Shown here one piece after another: positions 30,228-38,455 of a stretch of 53,443 bases of DNA. The position numbers were made by a program, and so were the translations under genes. Location: the IMG/VR virus record IMGVR_UViG_3300005747_000096, positions 1 through 53,443 of that record; one strand, written 5' to 3'. This DNA comes from a virus. The notes under the pieces were generated by a model. That model was not told the DNA's origin. It was given only the letters and a program-made list of their open reading frames with translations, and searched no databases. Each line of letters opens with the position of its first letter. Within the stretch, counting starts at the first letter, position 1.

Positions 30228-30396
30228 AGATGATTTAAAAGAATTCTATGAACTACTTGAGAAGAATAAAGCTGAGTACAAGAAAACCTCATCCCCTGAG
30301 ATTAAGGATCTGTTGGATGAACAGTTTGATCTAATCAACGCTTTTATTCTCAATCAAACTAAGATTGCCGCAAAGCTGGCAGGCTTTAAAGTATGA
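30217..30396 (+). CDS. 59-residue helical protein between helicase and polymerase
   Basis: The ATG at 30217 overlaps the helicase end by 11 nt, and the TGA overlaps the polymerase ATG by 4 nt. The product MLSEDDLKEFYELLEKNKAE is followed by a Lys/Asp helix and AFILNQTKIAAKLAGFKV. It is probably real given the couplings on both sides. No function known. Confidence 0.55.
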   Translation: MLSEDDLKEFYELLEKNKAEYKKTSSPEIKDLLDEQFDLINAFILNQTKIAAKLAGFKV

Positions 30397-32531
30397 GAGT
30401 CTTAGTACTCGACTTAGAAACCACCGTTAAGAAAATCGAGGGCAAGATTGATAACAGCCCTTTCAATCCACAGAATAAGTGTGTCTCAGCGCACTTTGGT
30501 TTTCTTGGGTGGGATACGGTAGACGAGGTGACTAACCTTGTCTTCCATCATAATGAAATAGAAACTCCTGATAGCCGTAAGGCGTTAGAACATTCGTTAG
30601 AACAGGCTGACGTGCTAGTAGCACACAACGCCAAGTTTGATGTTGCTTGGCTTATTGCAATGGGCTTCGACATACCAGAAACCGTATTCTGCACGATGCT
30701 TTGCGAATATGTACTGGCAAAAGGCCAGAGGCAGGAACTATCGCTTAAAGCTACAGCGGAACGCAGGGATGTAACCCGCAAGAAATCAGATCTTGTAGAT
30801 GAACTCTTTAAGAGTGGTACGGGCTTTGAGGCAATGCCTTTGGATACTGTACTGGAGTATGCAGAAGCGGATGTTATTTCCTGCGCTGAGATATATCTGG
30901 CCCAACAGAATGACCTAGCCCATGAAAGCAACCAATCGTTAAAGGAAACGATTAAGCTTACAAACGAAATGCTTCTTTTTCTTGTAGAGATAGAAGGTAA
31001 TGGCATCAAAGTGGATCTGGATGTACTTGCAGGGATCAAAGAAGAGTTTCTTGCAGAGCAAACGGAATTAACCAAGCGGCTTGAAGAAATTGTTGAGCAA
31101 GTGATGGGTGATACCGTCATAAATCTTAACAGTGGGCAGGATATGACACGGGTTGTATATAGCCGTGAGGTCATTGATCGTGATGATCACCAACAGGTCT
31201 GGAATATCGGTACAGACAGCAACAACAAGCCCTTGTTTCCACCCAGAATGAACAGATCACAGTTTAACGCTGCGGTAAGGGCTACTACACGGGTTGTATA
31301 TAAAACCAATGCTATTTGTTGTGATGCCTGTGATGGTAGGGCGTATATACAGAAGTATAAACAGAAAACCCGCCAAAAGAACGGTAAGAAGTATCGTGTT
31401 CAAGGCGAACCCTACAAGAATCTGTCTAAATGCCCTTCCTGTGCGGGTGTTGGCGCATTCTATCAGCCTAATGGCAAGGTAGCAGGCTTACGTCTTAACC
31501 CAACCATGCCCTCTGATGCTTCTATCAATGGATTTAAGACCGACAAGGTTACCATCCAGCGTTTAATCTCGCAGGCAGAGGCCAAGGGCAATGATACCGC
31601 CGTTGAGTTCCTGACTAAGAGCAGTAGGCTTAACGCAGTCAGTGTGTATCTGGATTCTTTCGTTAAGGGCTTTGAAAATTGGACACGGGCAGATGGAATT
31701 CTGCATACCAATTTTACTCAGCATGTCACGGCAACAGGCCGACTATCTAGTACTTCTCCAAATATGCAGAACGCCCCAAAGCGGGGTTTTCCTGTGCGTA
31801 AGGCTGTCGTTAGTAGATTTGAAAACGGAATCATCGTTGAAAGTGATTTCAGTTCTGTTGAATTCGTTTTGGCTGGGGAATTATCCCGTGACCCCCAGAT
31901 CATATCTGATGTTAAGACAGGCAAGGATCTACACAAACAGACTGCATCTATCATCTACCAATGTAGTGAAGATGAAGTGACAAAAGACCGCCGCCAGGCG
32001 TCTAAGAAATTCAGTTTTGCGCCAATTTATGGAGGATTGGGCGCTGGAGAGGCAGATCACGTCCGATCATATTTTTCAACTTTTTTTGAGATTTATGAAG
32101 GTCTGGGTGCGTATCACCGCAGGCTTGCAGATGGCGTTTTAAAGAATGGTATTGTGCAGATCCCATCAGGCAGACAGTTCTTTTGGCCTAACGTAGTTCG
32201 TAAGCGTGGGGGCCGTACCAGCCACTACACACAGATCGTAAATTACCCTGTGCAATCTTCTGCGGCAGATTTGATGCTACTGTCCTGTGTTCGTGCGCTT
32301 CGCAAGTTCAGAGAACTTAACCTACGTTCTAAACTGATACTCACCGTCCATGACTCAATTGTCTCAGATGTCTATCCCGGCGAACTTGAGAAAGTCAAAG
32401 AAGCCCTGACATGGGCTATGGTGGAAGTAACCAAAGAGGCTGAACAGCGCTGGAATTACACCTTCGCTCTGCCCTTAGAAATAGAAATATCAGGCGGCAA
32501 AAACTGGCTAGATCAAGTCGAATATGATTGA
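30393..32531 (+). CDS. polA: Family A DNA polymerase with DnaJ-type zinc-finger insert
   Basis: A 712-residue replicative polymerase. The 3'-5' exonuclease has LDLETT (6-11), AHNAKFD (77-83) and YAEADVISC (156-164). A cysteine module follows: ICCDACDGRAY (308-318) and KCPSCAGVGAF (346-356), i.e. two CxxCxGxG-like DnaJ repeats, placed between exonuclease and polymerase. This is the feature reported for phage HMO-2011. The polymerase has motif A ESDFSSVEF (483-491), motif B RRQASKKFSFAPIYG (533-547) with Arg534, Lys538, Phe542 and Tyr546, and motif C VHDS (652-655). Phe542 aligns with E. coli Pol I Phe762. It overlaps the gene before it by 4 nt. Confidence 0.92.
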   Translation: MRVLVLDLETTVKKIEGKIDNSPFNPQNKCVSAHFGFLGWDTVDEVTNLVFHHNEIETPDSRKALEHSLEQADVLVAHNAKFDVAWLIAMGFDIPETVFCTMLCEYVLAKGQRQELSLKATAERRDVTRKKSDLVDELFKSGTGFEAMPLDTVLEYAEADVISCAEIYLAQQNDLAHESNQSLKETIKLTNEMLLFLVEIEGNGIKVDLDVLAGIKEEFLAEQTELTKRLEEIVEQVMGDTVINLNSGQDMTRVVYSREVIDRDDHQQVWNIGTDSNNKPLFPPRMNRSQFNAAVRATTRVVYKTNAICCDACDGRAYIQKYKQKTRQKNGKKYRVQGEPYKNLSKCPSCAGVGAFYQPNGKVAGLRLNPTMPSDASINGFKTDKVTIQRLISQAEAKGNDTAVEFLTKSSRLNAVSVYLDSFVKGFENWTRADGILHTNFTQHVTATGRLSSTSPNMQNAPKRGFPVRKAVVSRFENGIIVESDFSSVEFVLAGELSRDPQIISDVKTGKDLHKQTASIIYQCSEDEVTKDRRQASKKFSFAPIYGGLGAGEADHVRSYFSTFFEIYEGLGAYHRRLADGVLKNGIVQIPSGRQFFWPNVVRKRGGRTSHYTQIVNYPVQSSAADLMLLSCVRALRKFRELNLRSKLILTVHDSIVSDVYPGELEKVKEALTWAMVEVTKEAEQRWNYTFALPLEIEISGGKNWLDQVEYD

Positions 32532-32532
32532 C

Positions 32533-32562
32533 TTGTGCCACTTAGTTGTGCCACAATATAAC
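32533..32562 (+). promoter_or_regulatory. Promoter/operator before SSB-like gene with double motif
   Basis: TGCCACTTAGTT (32536-32547) is followed by a second TGCCAC (32549-32554) and TATAAC (32557-32562). A -35 TTGTGC at 32533-32538 gives an 18-nt spacer; an overlapping TTGACT (32528-32533) is another option. Two motif copies in tandem suggest strong control of the SSB/recombination unit. Confidence 0.5.
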
Positions 32563-32585
32563 TTCCAATAAAGAAAGGTTCTTAG

Positions 32586-33416
32586 ATGAACGATATAACA
32601 ACAGTTGATAACATTGAGTTAGAGCAATTTTCCGACATTTTAGGCTCCGCAAGTAGCGGGGATTCTGGTGACGGTCTTATTCGTGTACCAAAATTTGATC
32701 ACCAGCATTCACCAGATGATGATGATGGAAACGTAATGCCCCGTGGTGAGTTTCGGCTTCATATGCCCGAAGGGATTGTCTACGCAAAGAAGCCTTTATT
32801 CAGGCCTCTTATGGCCCACATTCAGTATTATCTGTGGGAAGACGATAAGCTTACCAAATCACTGGTCTGTAATAATTTGCGGGATGAAGCCCGTGATACG
32901 GCTGGCGGTATAGCGTGTGGAATGCCTGAGTGGGAAGTTCGTGCCGAAGATAAAGAATTACGGCAGAAATACAAAGACTGCCAACGGCGTGTGGTTCGTG
33001 GATTGGTTACGATGGACGGTCATACTTTAGACGGTTCGCCTGTTAAAATTGAAAACCAACCAGCTATTTACTTTGGCAAAGGCAGCACGAATTACGGCGG
33101 GTTTTTTAATGAGTATATGAAGCTTTTGCCTAAACACGCAAATCTTCACGACTACCAATCTGAAATGTCTACTGAGCGCATGAAAGTTGGTGAAACAGTA
33201 TTCTTTAAGATCCACTGGAAGCCGCTTCTTAACAACAAGCTTGCGCTTGATCGTGATGCTTTTGAAACAATGAAGGTTTTTGCACAAACCATTCGTGACG
33301 AAAACAAATACATCGATAAAGAACACTTTGCGAAGATGAAGCAGGGCAGCATCGATACCAAGGCCATCAAAGCTTTGGGTGAAAGCCTTGACGATGATTT
33401 TGAAGACGTAGCATGA
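32586..33416 (+). CDS. Putative single-stranded DNA-binding protein
   Basis: A 276-residue protein. The body has beta-rich stretches (GEFRLHMPEGIVYAKKPLFRPL, VRGLVTMDGHTLDGSPVKIENQPAIYFG, GETVFFKIHWKPLLNNKLALD), and the C-terminus is acidic with an aromatic (SLDDDFEDVA), as in SSBs such as T7 gp2.5, where the tail binds replication partners. It lies directly after the polymerase and before a recombination nuclease. Assignment is by architecture and context, not by a clear family signature. Confidence 0.55.
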   Translation: MNDITTVDNIELEQFSDILGSASSGDSGDGLIRVPKFDHQHSPDDDDGNVMPRGEFRLHMPEGIVYAKKPLFRPLMAHIQYYLWEDDKLTKSLVCNNLRDEARDTAGGIACGMPEWEVRAEDKELRQKYKDCQRRVVRGLVTMDGHTLDGSPVKIENQPAIYFGKGSTNYGGFFNEYMKLLPKHANLHDYQSEMSTERMKVGETVFFKIHWKPLLNNKLALDRDAFETMKVFAQTIRDENKYIDKEHFAKMKQGSIDTKAIKALGESLDDDFEDVA

Positions 33417-34282
33417 GCCTGCAGGCTGACATACATAAGGTCTTAGACCAGCTATCTAACAACGAAGGCGATACGCTGGATATTGATGATAGCTGGATCG
33501 AAGATGCGGGTGAGGCATTCAAAGATGCCTTACGCCGACAGTTTGCCAAGCGTGAGGATGAAGACTTTCGTCTTCGTATGTCCAACATTGGTAAACCCTT
33601 GTGCCAGCTACAGATGGCTAAAAGCGGCGCTAAGAAGGAACGCAAAGACTACAACTTCATTATGCGGATGCTGCACGGTGATGCCGTTGAATGCATAATG
33701 GATGTGATCCTTAAAATCGCCAAAGCCAACATCACGGGTAGTAAAGATAAGGTGGTACTGGAGTTAGAAGGTACAACCGTTAAGGGTGAAGATGATGTTG
33801 AGATAGACAATAAAGTCTATGACATCAAAACATGCTCTCCCTTTGCCTTTGAACGCAAGTGGAAGATGGGGCTACCTGCCTTAAAAGCTAATGATGACTT
33901 TGGTTATGTTGGTCAGCTAGTTGGTTATTCAGAAGCCAAAAGTAAGAAGGCAGGCGGCTGGATTGTAGTGTGCAAAAGCACTGGACAGGTTCTGGTGATG
34001 GATGCCGATTTTTCTAAAGATGAAAAAGATACAGTCCTGCAAGAAATGCAGATGAAGGCCACTGCTCTTAAAGAAGATTGGTCGTTTGATAGGTGTTTTG
34101 AGCCTGTCGATGATTTCTTCAATAAGAAATATACGGGTTCTAAAAAGCTACCAACTTCATGTAACTGGTGTGATTTTAAAAAGTCATGCTGGCCTAAAGC
34201 ACAGTTACTTCCACAACCAAACTCTTGGGCAAAGCAGCCTAAAAAGAATTGGTATGTCCAATACAAGGGCATGGAACTCTGA
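33413..34282 (+). CDS. RecB/Cas4-type PD-(D/E)XK nuclease with Fe-S cysteines
   Basis: A 289-residue protein. Cys64 (KPLCQLQ) and the C-terminal triad C250NWC253DFKKSC259 form the four-cysteine iron-sulfur pattern of AddB/Cas4-like nucleases. Nuclease motifs are HGDAVE (88-93), EIDNKVYDIKTCSP (130-143, with D137-I-K139) and the QLVGY (168-172) QxxxY motif. It probably resects 5' ends for recombination or degrades host DNA, as gp6 does in T7. Start overlaps the SSB-like stop (ATGA). Confidence 0.75.
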   Translation: MSLQADIHKVLDQLSNNEGDTLDIDDSWIEDAGEAFKDALRRQFAKREDEDFRLRMSNIGKPLCQLQMAKSGAKKERKDYNFIMRMLHGDAVECIMDVILKIAKANITGSKDKVVLELEGTTVKGEDDVEIDNKVYDIKTCSPFAFERKWKMGLPALKANDDFGYVGQLVGYSEAKSKKAGGWIVVCKSTGQVLVMDADFSKDEKDTVLQEMQMKATALKEDWSFDRCFEPVDDFFNKKYTGSKKLPTSCNWCDFKKSCWPKAQLLPQPNSWAKQPKKNWYVQYKGMEL

Positions 34283-34636
34283 ATGCCAATAACCCCGCAG
34301 TCTGCGAAAGCAAAAGGTCGCCGCCTGCAACAATGGGTGAGAGACAGGCTCTACTCCACTTTCCCTAAGTTAGAAGACGGAGACATTCGCTCGACTAGCA
34401 TGGGGGCTTCTGGCGAAGACCTGTTGTTCTCACCTGCCGCAAGACGCTGCTTTCCATACTCAGTGGAATGCAAAAACAATAAAAGTAATGCGATTTATAA
34501 AGTGATGGAACAGGCCATCAGCAACTGCCCCAAGGGCGCTACTCCACTAGCCATAATTAAGGCTGACCAGAAGAAGCCCTTGGCGGTTGTGGACGCAGAT
34601 CACTTTTTCAAATTGGCAAAAAGGAATAAAAAATGA
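34283..34636 (+). CDS. PD-(D/E)XK endonuclease (Holliday-resolvase-like)
   Basis: A 117-residue protein: AKAKGRRLQQWVRDRLYSTF at the N-terminus, then GDIRSTSMGASGEDLLFSPAARRCFPYSVECKNNKSNAIYKVMEQA. Asp (GEDLLFSP), Glu and Lys (VECKN) form the restriction-fold catalytic set, and the size fits archaeal Hjc-type or phage resolvases. It could resolve branched intermediates alongside the endonuclease VII-like protein. It begins directly after the previous stop. Confidence 0.65.
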   Translation: MPITPQSAKAKGRRLQQWVRDRLYSTFPKLEDGDIRSTSMGASGEDLLFSPAARRCFPYSVECKNNKSNAIYKVMEQAISNCPKGATPLAIIKADQKKPLAVVDADHFFKLAKRNKK

Positions 34637-34953
34637 ATTCTAAATATCTTCCCAAAAATTCAGTCTCTTTGGTTGTATCTTTGGATGATGAAGGCCTTCC
34701 TGTTGTTGATGCGTATTCCAACCTTACAGATGAACAGACAGAAGATGAAAACACCTTTCTGGCCCTGTTACTTAAAGGCTTAGAGTTCAATGCCTATGCA
34801 GGCGGTAACCTGTTAGCGTCTATCGGTAACATCATGGCAATCCTAGATAAGTACGAAGAAAGCGATCTAGAATTTGAGCCTGACGAAGAACTTGTAGAGA
34901 AGCTTCAAGACGCAAAAATCATCCCTATCAACGGCAAGCAGAGGCCAAACTGA
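34633..34953 (+). CDS. Small acidic unknown protein
   Basis: A 106-residue protein (MNSKYLPKNSVSLVVSLDDEGLPVVDAYSN...) rich in Asp/Glu (LTDEQTEDENTFLALLLKGLEF, SDLEFEPDEELVEKLQD). Overlaps both neighbours by 1-4 nt, so it is co-translated in the recombination/nucleotide operon. No family recognised. Confidence 0.55.
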   Translation: MNSKYLPKNSVSLVVSLDDEGLPVVDAYSNLTDEQTEDENTFLALLLKGLEFNAYAGGNLLASIGNIMAILDKYEESDLEFEPDEELVEKLQDAKIIPINGKQRPN

Positions 34954-35258
34954 TGGGTATGGATGATACTTGGTATGATCTTAACGAAGATCCAAACCCT
35001 AAATACGACATCACCCATGATCGGAAAAAGGTGGCATCAGATGGGCTGTCTACTTCTTATTATCAGATCCCTCAACATGCCACTGAACTGCGTCATTTGA
35101 TTAGCCACAAGGGCATGTCTAAGAGCCGTGGAGACATCTTTAAGGCTTGCTACAGGCTGGGAGAAAAGCAGGGCACGGACACGCTCTATGATCTCAACAA
35201 GATGAAATTCTTCATCGAAGATCTCATCGAAATGCATCAACGGGGAGAACACTTATGA
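34953..35258 (+). CDS. DUF3310-like small protein
   Basis: A 101-residue protein (MGMDDTWYDLNEDPNPKYDITHDRKK...). The C-terminal half, GDIFKACYRLGEKQGTDTLYDLNKMKFFIEDLIE, resembles DUF3310 (the SaV-like 'nucleotide kinase' family), with its FxxGNxxKYxxRxGxK...DLxKAxxYL pattern. It sits next to MazG and the ribonucleotide reductase. A role in nucleotide metabolism is plausible but not demonstrated. Confidence 0.55.
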   Translation: MGMDDTWYDLNEDPNPKYDITHDRKKVASDGLSTSYYQIPQHATELRHLISHKGMSKSRGDIFKACYRLGEKQGTDTLYDLNKMKFFIEDLIEMHQRGEHL

Positions 35259-35581
35259 ACATGCAAGACTATCAAACACAGGCCTCTAAAACCGCAATCT
35301 ACAACGATGCGGATATCATCATTTATCCAGCATTGGGTATGTTGAGCGAGGCAGGTGAAGTTGCAGGTAAAATTAAAAAAGTACTGCGTGATAAAAACGG
35401 AAACTTTGATCCCGTTGAGCGGCAGAAGATTTCCGAAGAAGTGGGTGACGTGCTTTGGTACATTGCTGCACTTTGCACCGATTTAGATATCGGCATGGAA
35501 ACCATTGCCCAGCGCAACCTAGATAAACTCAACAGCCGTATGGCCCGTGGAGTTATTTCAGGCAGCGGTGATCACAGGTGA
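35255..35581 (+). CDS. mazG: MazG-like nucleotide pyrophosphohydrolase
   Basis: A 108-residue all-helical protein with the MazG metal site: LSEAGEVAGKIKK (31-43; two Glu) and EEVGDVLWYIAALC (61-74; Glu and Asp) in the EExxE...ExxD arrangement. Such phage MazG proteins hydrolyse (d)NTPs and are proposed to alter host ppGpp or dNTP pools. It is coupled to the gene before it (ATGA) and precedes the reductase. Confidence 0.8.
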   Translation: MNMQDYQTQASKTAIYNDADIIIYPALGMLSEAGEVAGKIKKVLRDKNGNFDPVERQKISEEVGDVLWYIAALCTDLDIGMETIAQRNLDKLNSRMARGVISGSGDHR

Positions 35582-35775
35582 AGTCTTATAGGGATCAGAC
35601 ATTCTGTGAGTGCGACTGCACAAACATGATCTGTCACCTCTATTACGACACAGGCGTATTACAGGACGCCAAAGATGCGGGATTGCCCATCATTACATCG
35701 GATCAGTCCAAAGGCTGTTCCTCTTATTTAAAACCAAAAACAGTACAAGAAATCGGGAGCCACAATGAGCAGTAA
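35578..35775 (+). CDS. Small Cys-rich protein
   Basis: A 65-residue protein starting at GTG 35578. FCECDCTNMICHLYYDTG (9-26) contains four Cys, and one more follows in SKGCSSYL. It may bind a metal or assist the adjacent ribonucleotide reductase, for example as a reductant, but this is speculative. It overlaps the reductase start by 11 nt. Confidence 0.5.
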   Translation: MKSYRDQTFCECDCTNMICHLYYDTGVLQDAKDAGLPIITSDQSKGCSSYLKPKTVQEIGSHNEQ

Positions 35776-37759
35776 TCAACAAACCTTTTCAACCCGTGCC
35801 AACGTAATTACACGCCGCACCTACAACCGCCCTTTGAACGACGAAGGCACAATATTTGAGACATGGGAGCAGACAGTTGCCCGTGTGATTGACCACCAGA
35901 AGTGGCTATGGGAACGTGCTAAAGGCAGCACCTTAGTTGAATCTGAATTGTCAGAACTTGAGGAACTTCGTGACCTAATGGTCAACCGCCAAGCTACCGT
36001 ATCAGGACGTACCCTTTGGTTAGGCGGTACGGACGTAGCCAAAAACCGTGAGGCCTCTCAGTTCAATTGCAGCTTTGGGCGCTCTGAAACTGTGCATGAT
36101 ATTGTGGATCAGTTCTGGCTTCTCCTACAGGGCTGTGGGGTAGGCTTTGAGCCTGTTCGTGGAACACTAAACGGGTTTGCAAAGCCTGTAGAGGTTGAGG
36201 TCATTAGATCCACCCGAACAGAGCGTGGAATTGAGGGTAACCAAGAGAAAACATACATCAGTGATGATGGAAAAAAAGTACATCAAATAACTGTGGGTGA
36301 TAGTGCAGAGGCTTGGGCTAAAAGCATAGGTAAAGTCTTGGCGCTTAAAAAGCCAATTGATACTCTGATTTTAGACTTCTCAGAAATACGCCCTGCGGGT
36401 GAACGCCTAAAAGGTTACGGCTGGATTTCGTCGGGTGATGATACAATCAGCGTTGCCTTTGTTAAAATATGCGGCATCCTAAATAAACGTGCAGGTAAAC
36501 TTCTCACTCGCATCGATATCCTAGACATCCTGAATCACTTAGGAACTACACTATCATCACGCCGAAGTGCTGAGATTGCTCTGATGCCAATTGATGATCC
36601 AGAGATTGATGAATTTATTGTAGCTAAGAAAGATTTCTGGGAACACGGAAACGAACACCGCCAGCAATCAAATAACTCAATTGTATTCCATTCTAAGCCA
36701 ACTAAATGGGAATTGTCCTACATCTTTGACCGCATGGTTGAGGCTGGTGGAAGTGAACCAGGATTTGTTAATGCAGAAGCTGCAAAGCGTAGAGCGCCCT
36801 ATTTTAAAGGGGGAAACCCATGTTTTGAAATACTTTTAGGAAATAAGAGTTTTTGCAACCTAGTTGAGTGTGATCTAGGCAAGTTTCTGTCAGATACCCC
36901 TGCTTTAGAACGTGCAATGTGGGTTATCGCACGGGCAAACTATCGCCAAACCTGCGTTAATCTGGATGACGGGGTTCTACAGCGTTCATGGCACGAATTA
37001 AATGAATTTCTGCGTTTATGCGGTGTTGGATTGACGGGTATCGTGAAGTTTTTGGACTTTCATGGGCCTGAATCACCAAATAGGCTCAGAAACCTAAAGT
37101 ATCAGGCTCATACGGGCGCAAACAGCATGGCAGACACACTTGGACTGCCACGCCCACAGAATATCTGCACCGTTAAGCCAAGCGGAAGCCTCTCAAAAAT
37201 CATGGATACGACTGAGGGGGTGCATAAACCGTTAGGTAAGTATTTATTCAACAATGTAACCTTCTCCAAGCACGATCCGTTGGTTCCTGTACTTAAAGCG
37301 GCTAACTATAAAGTAGTTACAAAGCCATTTGAGCCAGACAGCGTGTTGGTTACGTTTCCTGTTGTTTATAACGATGTTAAATTCACGGAAGTTGATGGAA
37401 AATATGTAAATATCGAAACAGCCGTAAAACAGCTAGATCGATACAAAATGATGATGGATCATTATGTTGATCATAACTGTTCCGTAACCATTTCGTATGA
37501 CGTAGGTGAGATCCCTGCCATAATCGATTGGATCATGGAAAATTGGGATAGCTATGTAGGTGTTTCGTTTATCTACCGTAATGATCCTACCAAAACAGCC
37601 GAAGATCTGGGTTATGCTTATTTACCTCAAGAGGTGGTTACGCATGATGAGTATAAAACCTACTCCGATAATCTTTGGCCCGTTGATTTAGACGGTGCAA
37701 ACAGCCTTCTAGAATTAACAGAAGACGAATGTGCGACAGGTGCATGTCCAATTCGGTAA
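35765..37759 (+). CDS. nrdJ: Monomeric class II (B12-dependent) ribonucleotide reductase
   Basis: A 664-residue adenosylcobalamin-dependent ribonucleoside-triphosphate reductase. The N-terminal segment resembles the Lactobacillus enzyme (TVARVIDHQKWLWERAKG). The redox/active cysteines are seen at Cys102 (FNCSFG), the loop NPCFE (351-355) with Asn351, Cys353 and Glu355, Cys364, and the C-terminal pair C656ATGAC661. It reduces NTPs to dNTPs without oxygen and uses host or environmental cobalamin. With ThyX and MazG it shows self-sufficiency in nucleotide supply. The enzyme is somewhat shorter than the Lactobacillus type. Confidence 0.88.
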   Translation: MSSNQQTFSTRANVITRRTYNRPLNDEGTIFETWEQTVARVIDHQKWLWERAKGSTLVESELSELEELRDLMVNRQATVSGRTLWLGGTDVAKNREASQFNCSFGRSETVHDIVDQFWLLLQGCGVGFEPVRGTLNGFAKPVEVEVIRSTRTERGIEGNQEKTYISDDGKKVHQITVGDSAEAWAKSIGKVLALKKPIDTLILDFSEIRPAGERLKGYGWISSGDDTISVAFVKICGILNKRAGKLLTRIDILDILNHLGTTLSSRRSAEIALMPIDDPEIDEFIVAKKDFWEHGNEHRQQSNNSIVFHSKPTKWELSYIFDRMVEAGGSEPGFVNAEAAKRRAPYFKGGNPCFEILLGNKSFCNLVECDLGKFLSDTPALERAMWVIARANYRQTCVNLDDGVLQRSWHELNEFLRLCGVGLTGIVKFLDFHGPESPNRLRNLKYQAHTGANSMADTLGLPRPQNICTVKPSGSLSKIMDTTEGVHKPLGKYLFNNVTFSKHDPLVPVLKAANYKVVTKPFEPDSVLVTFPVVYNDVKFTEVDGKYVNIETAVKQLDRYKMMMDHYVDHNCSVTISYDVGEIPAIIDWIMENWDSYVGVSFIYRNDPTKTAEDLGYAYLPQEVVTHDEYKTYSDNLWPVDLDGANSLLELTEDECATGACPIR

Positions 37760-37950
37760 TGCGTCATAATACATCAGATTCTCCGTTTGAGTTAGGTTAC
37801 CAAGCCTTCTTTGACGGGGAGTTTGTATGCCAGTACCGCCCTAAGTCTCACTACCACCGTGAGTGGCAGCGGGGCTTCAACAAAGCCTACTTTTACAACA
37901 GGAATACACATGTACAAAGCATTCCAATCGAAAGACTTCAACAAGTATGA
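37759..37950 (+). CDS. RMF/CrpP-like small protein
   Basis: The ATG at 37759 overlaps the reductase stop (TAATG), giving 63 residues. The stretch ELGYQAFFDGEFVCQYRPKSHYHREWQRGFNKAYF resembles the ribosome modulation factor/CrpP pattern GxxAxxxGxxxxxxPY...W.xGWxxA. Phage RMF-like proteins could bind ribosomes; CrpP-type members are debated. The match is by pattern only, and another small domain is possible. Confidence 0.5.
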   Translation: MRHNTSDSPFELGYQAFFDGEFVCQYRPKSHYHREWQRGFNKAYFYNRNTHVQSIPIERLQQV

Positions 37951-38329
37951 TGAAGCTGCCAGAAACCGTGCTAAAGAGTTTTGGGAAAGCCAAGGATATA
38001 CCTGCACGGATCACGATGATGAATATGATGTAGATCTTGTAGTAGAAAAGAACGGTAAGCGGTTTTACTGTGAGGTTGAGGTTAAAACCGTCTGGCATGG
38101 CAAAGACTTTAAGTATAATACCATTCATATTCCTGTGCGGAAGGCTAAGTTCTTAGGTAAACCTACGCAGTTTATGGTCTTTAATAACAGCCTTACCCAT
38201 GCTGCCGTAATAGGTCGCAAAAAGGTGCTAAATGCGACTAAAGTAGACGTGCCTAACAGAAAGATTGCCTTTGGCGAAAAGTTCTTTGATATACCGAAAG
38301 AAGATGCCATATTTGTGCAAACTATATAA
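37910..38329 (+). CDS. Small PD-(D/E)XK nuclease-like protein
   Basis: From the ATG at 37910 (MYKAFQSKDFNKYDEAARNR) the product has 139 residues. EYDVDLVVEKNGKRFYCEVEVKTVWHGKDFKY contains a D-x-D...E-x-E-V-K restriction-fold core. It is the last gene of the rightward operon, just before the terminators. It may be a DNA-end or restriction-like nuclease. An in-frame start at 37811 lies inside the preceding gene and is unlikely. Confidence 0.6.
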   Translation: MYKAFQSKDFNKYDEAARNRAKEFWESQGYTCTDHDDEYDVDLVVEKNGKRFYCEVEVKTVWHGKDFKYNTIHIPVRKAKFLGKPTQFMVFNNSLTHAAVIGRKKVLNATKVDVPNRKIAFGEKFFDIPKEDAIFVQTI

Positions 38330-38337
38330 AAGAAAAA

Positions 38338-38366
38338 GCCTCAAGGCGATTGACCTCAAGGCTTAA
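38338..38366 (-). terminator. Terminator for the leftward side of the convergent zone
   Basis: Minus strand AAGCCTTGAGG-TCAATCG-CCTTGAGGCTT followed by TTTTCTTTT: an 11-bp stem with two wobble pairs. It ends transcripts that run leftward past the internal virion protein gene. Confidence 0.7.
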
Positions 38367-38395
38367 TTTTTATATAACAGAAAGTGAATTGAACC

Positions 38396-38420
38396 TTGGT
38401 CGGTTCCAATTCGTTTTAGA
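38396..38420 (-). repeat. Orphan copy of the accessory-operon leader
   Basis: Minus strand CGAATTGGAACCGACCAAGG, preceded by AATCTAAAA as before the GP88-like gene. It matches the repeated leader of the 19.8-24.2 kb operon, but no start codon or gene follows; it lies between the two convergent terminators. Confidence 0.5.
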
Positions 38421-38423
38421 TTG

Positions 38424-38452
38424 AACCCTCAGATTTAGGTCTGGGGGTTTTT
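38424..38452 (+). terminator. Terminator for the rightward replication operon
   Basis: Plus strand AACCCTCAGA-TTTAGG-TCTGGGGGTTTTT: a 10-bp stem with one wobble pair and a T-run. It ends the long rightward operon just before the convergent virion gene. Confidence 0.7.
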
Positions 38453-38455
38453 CTA

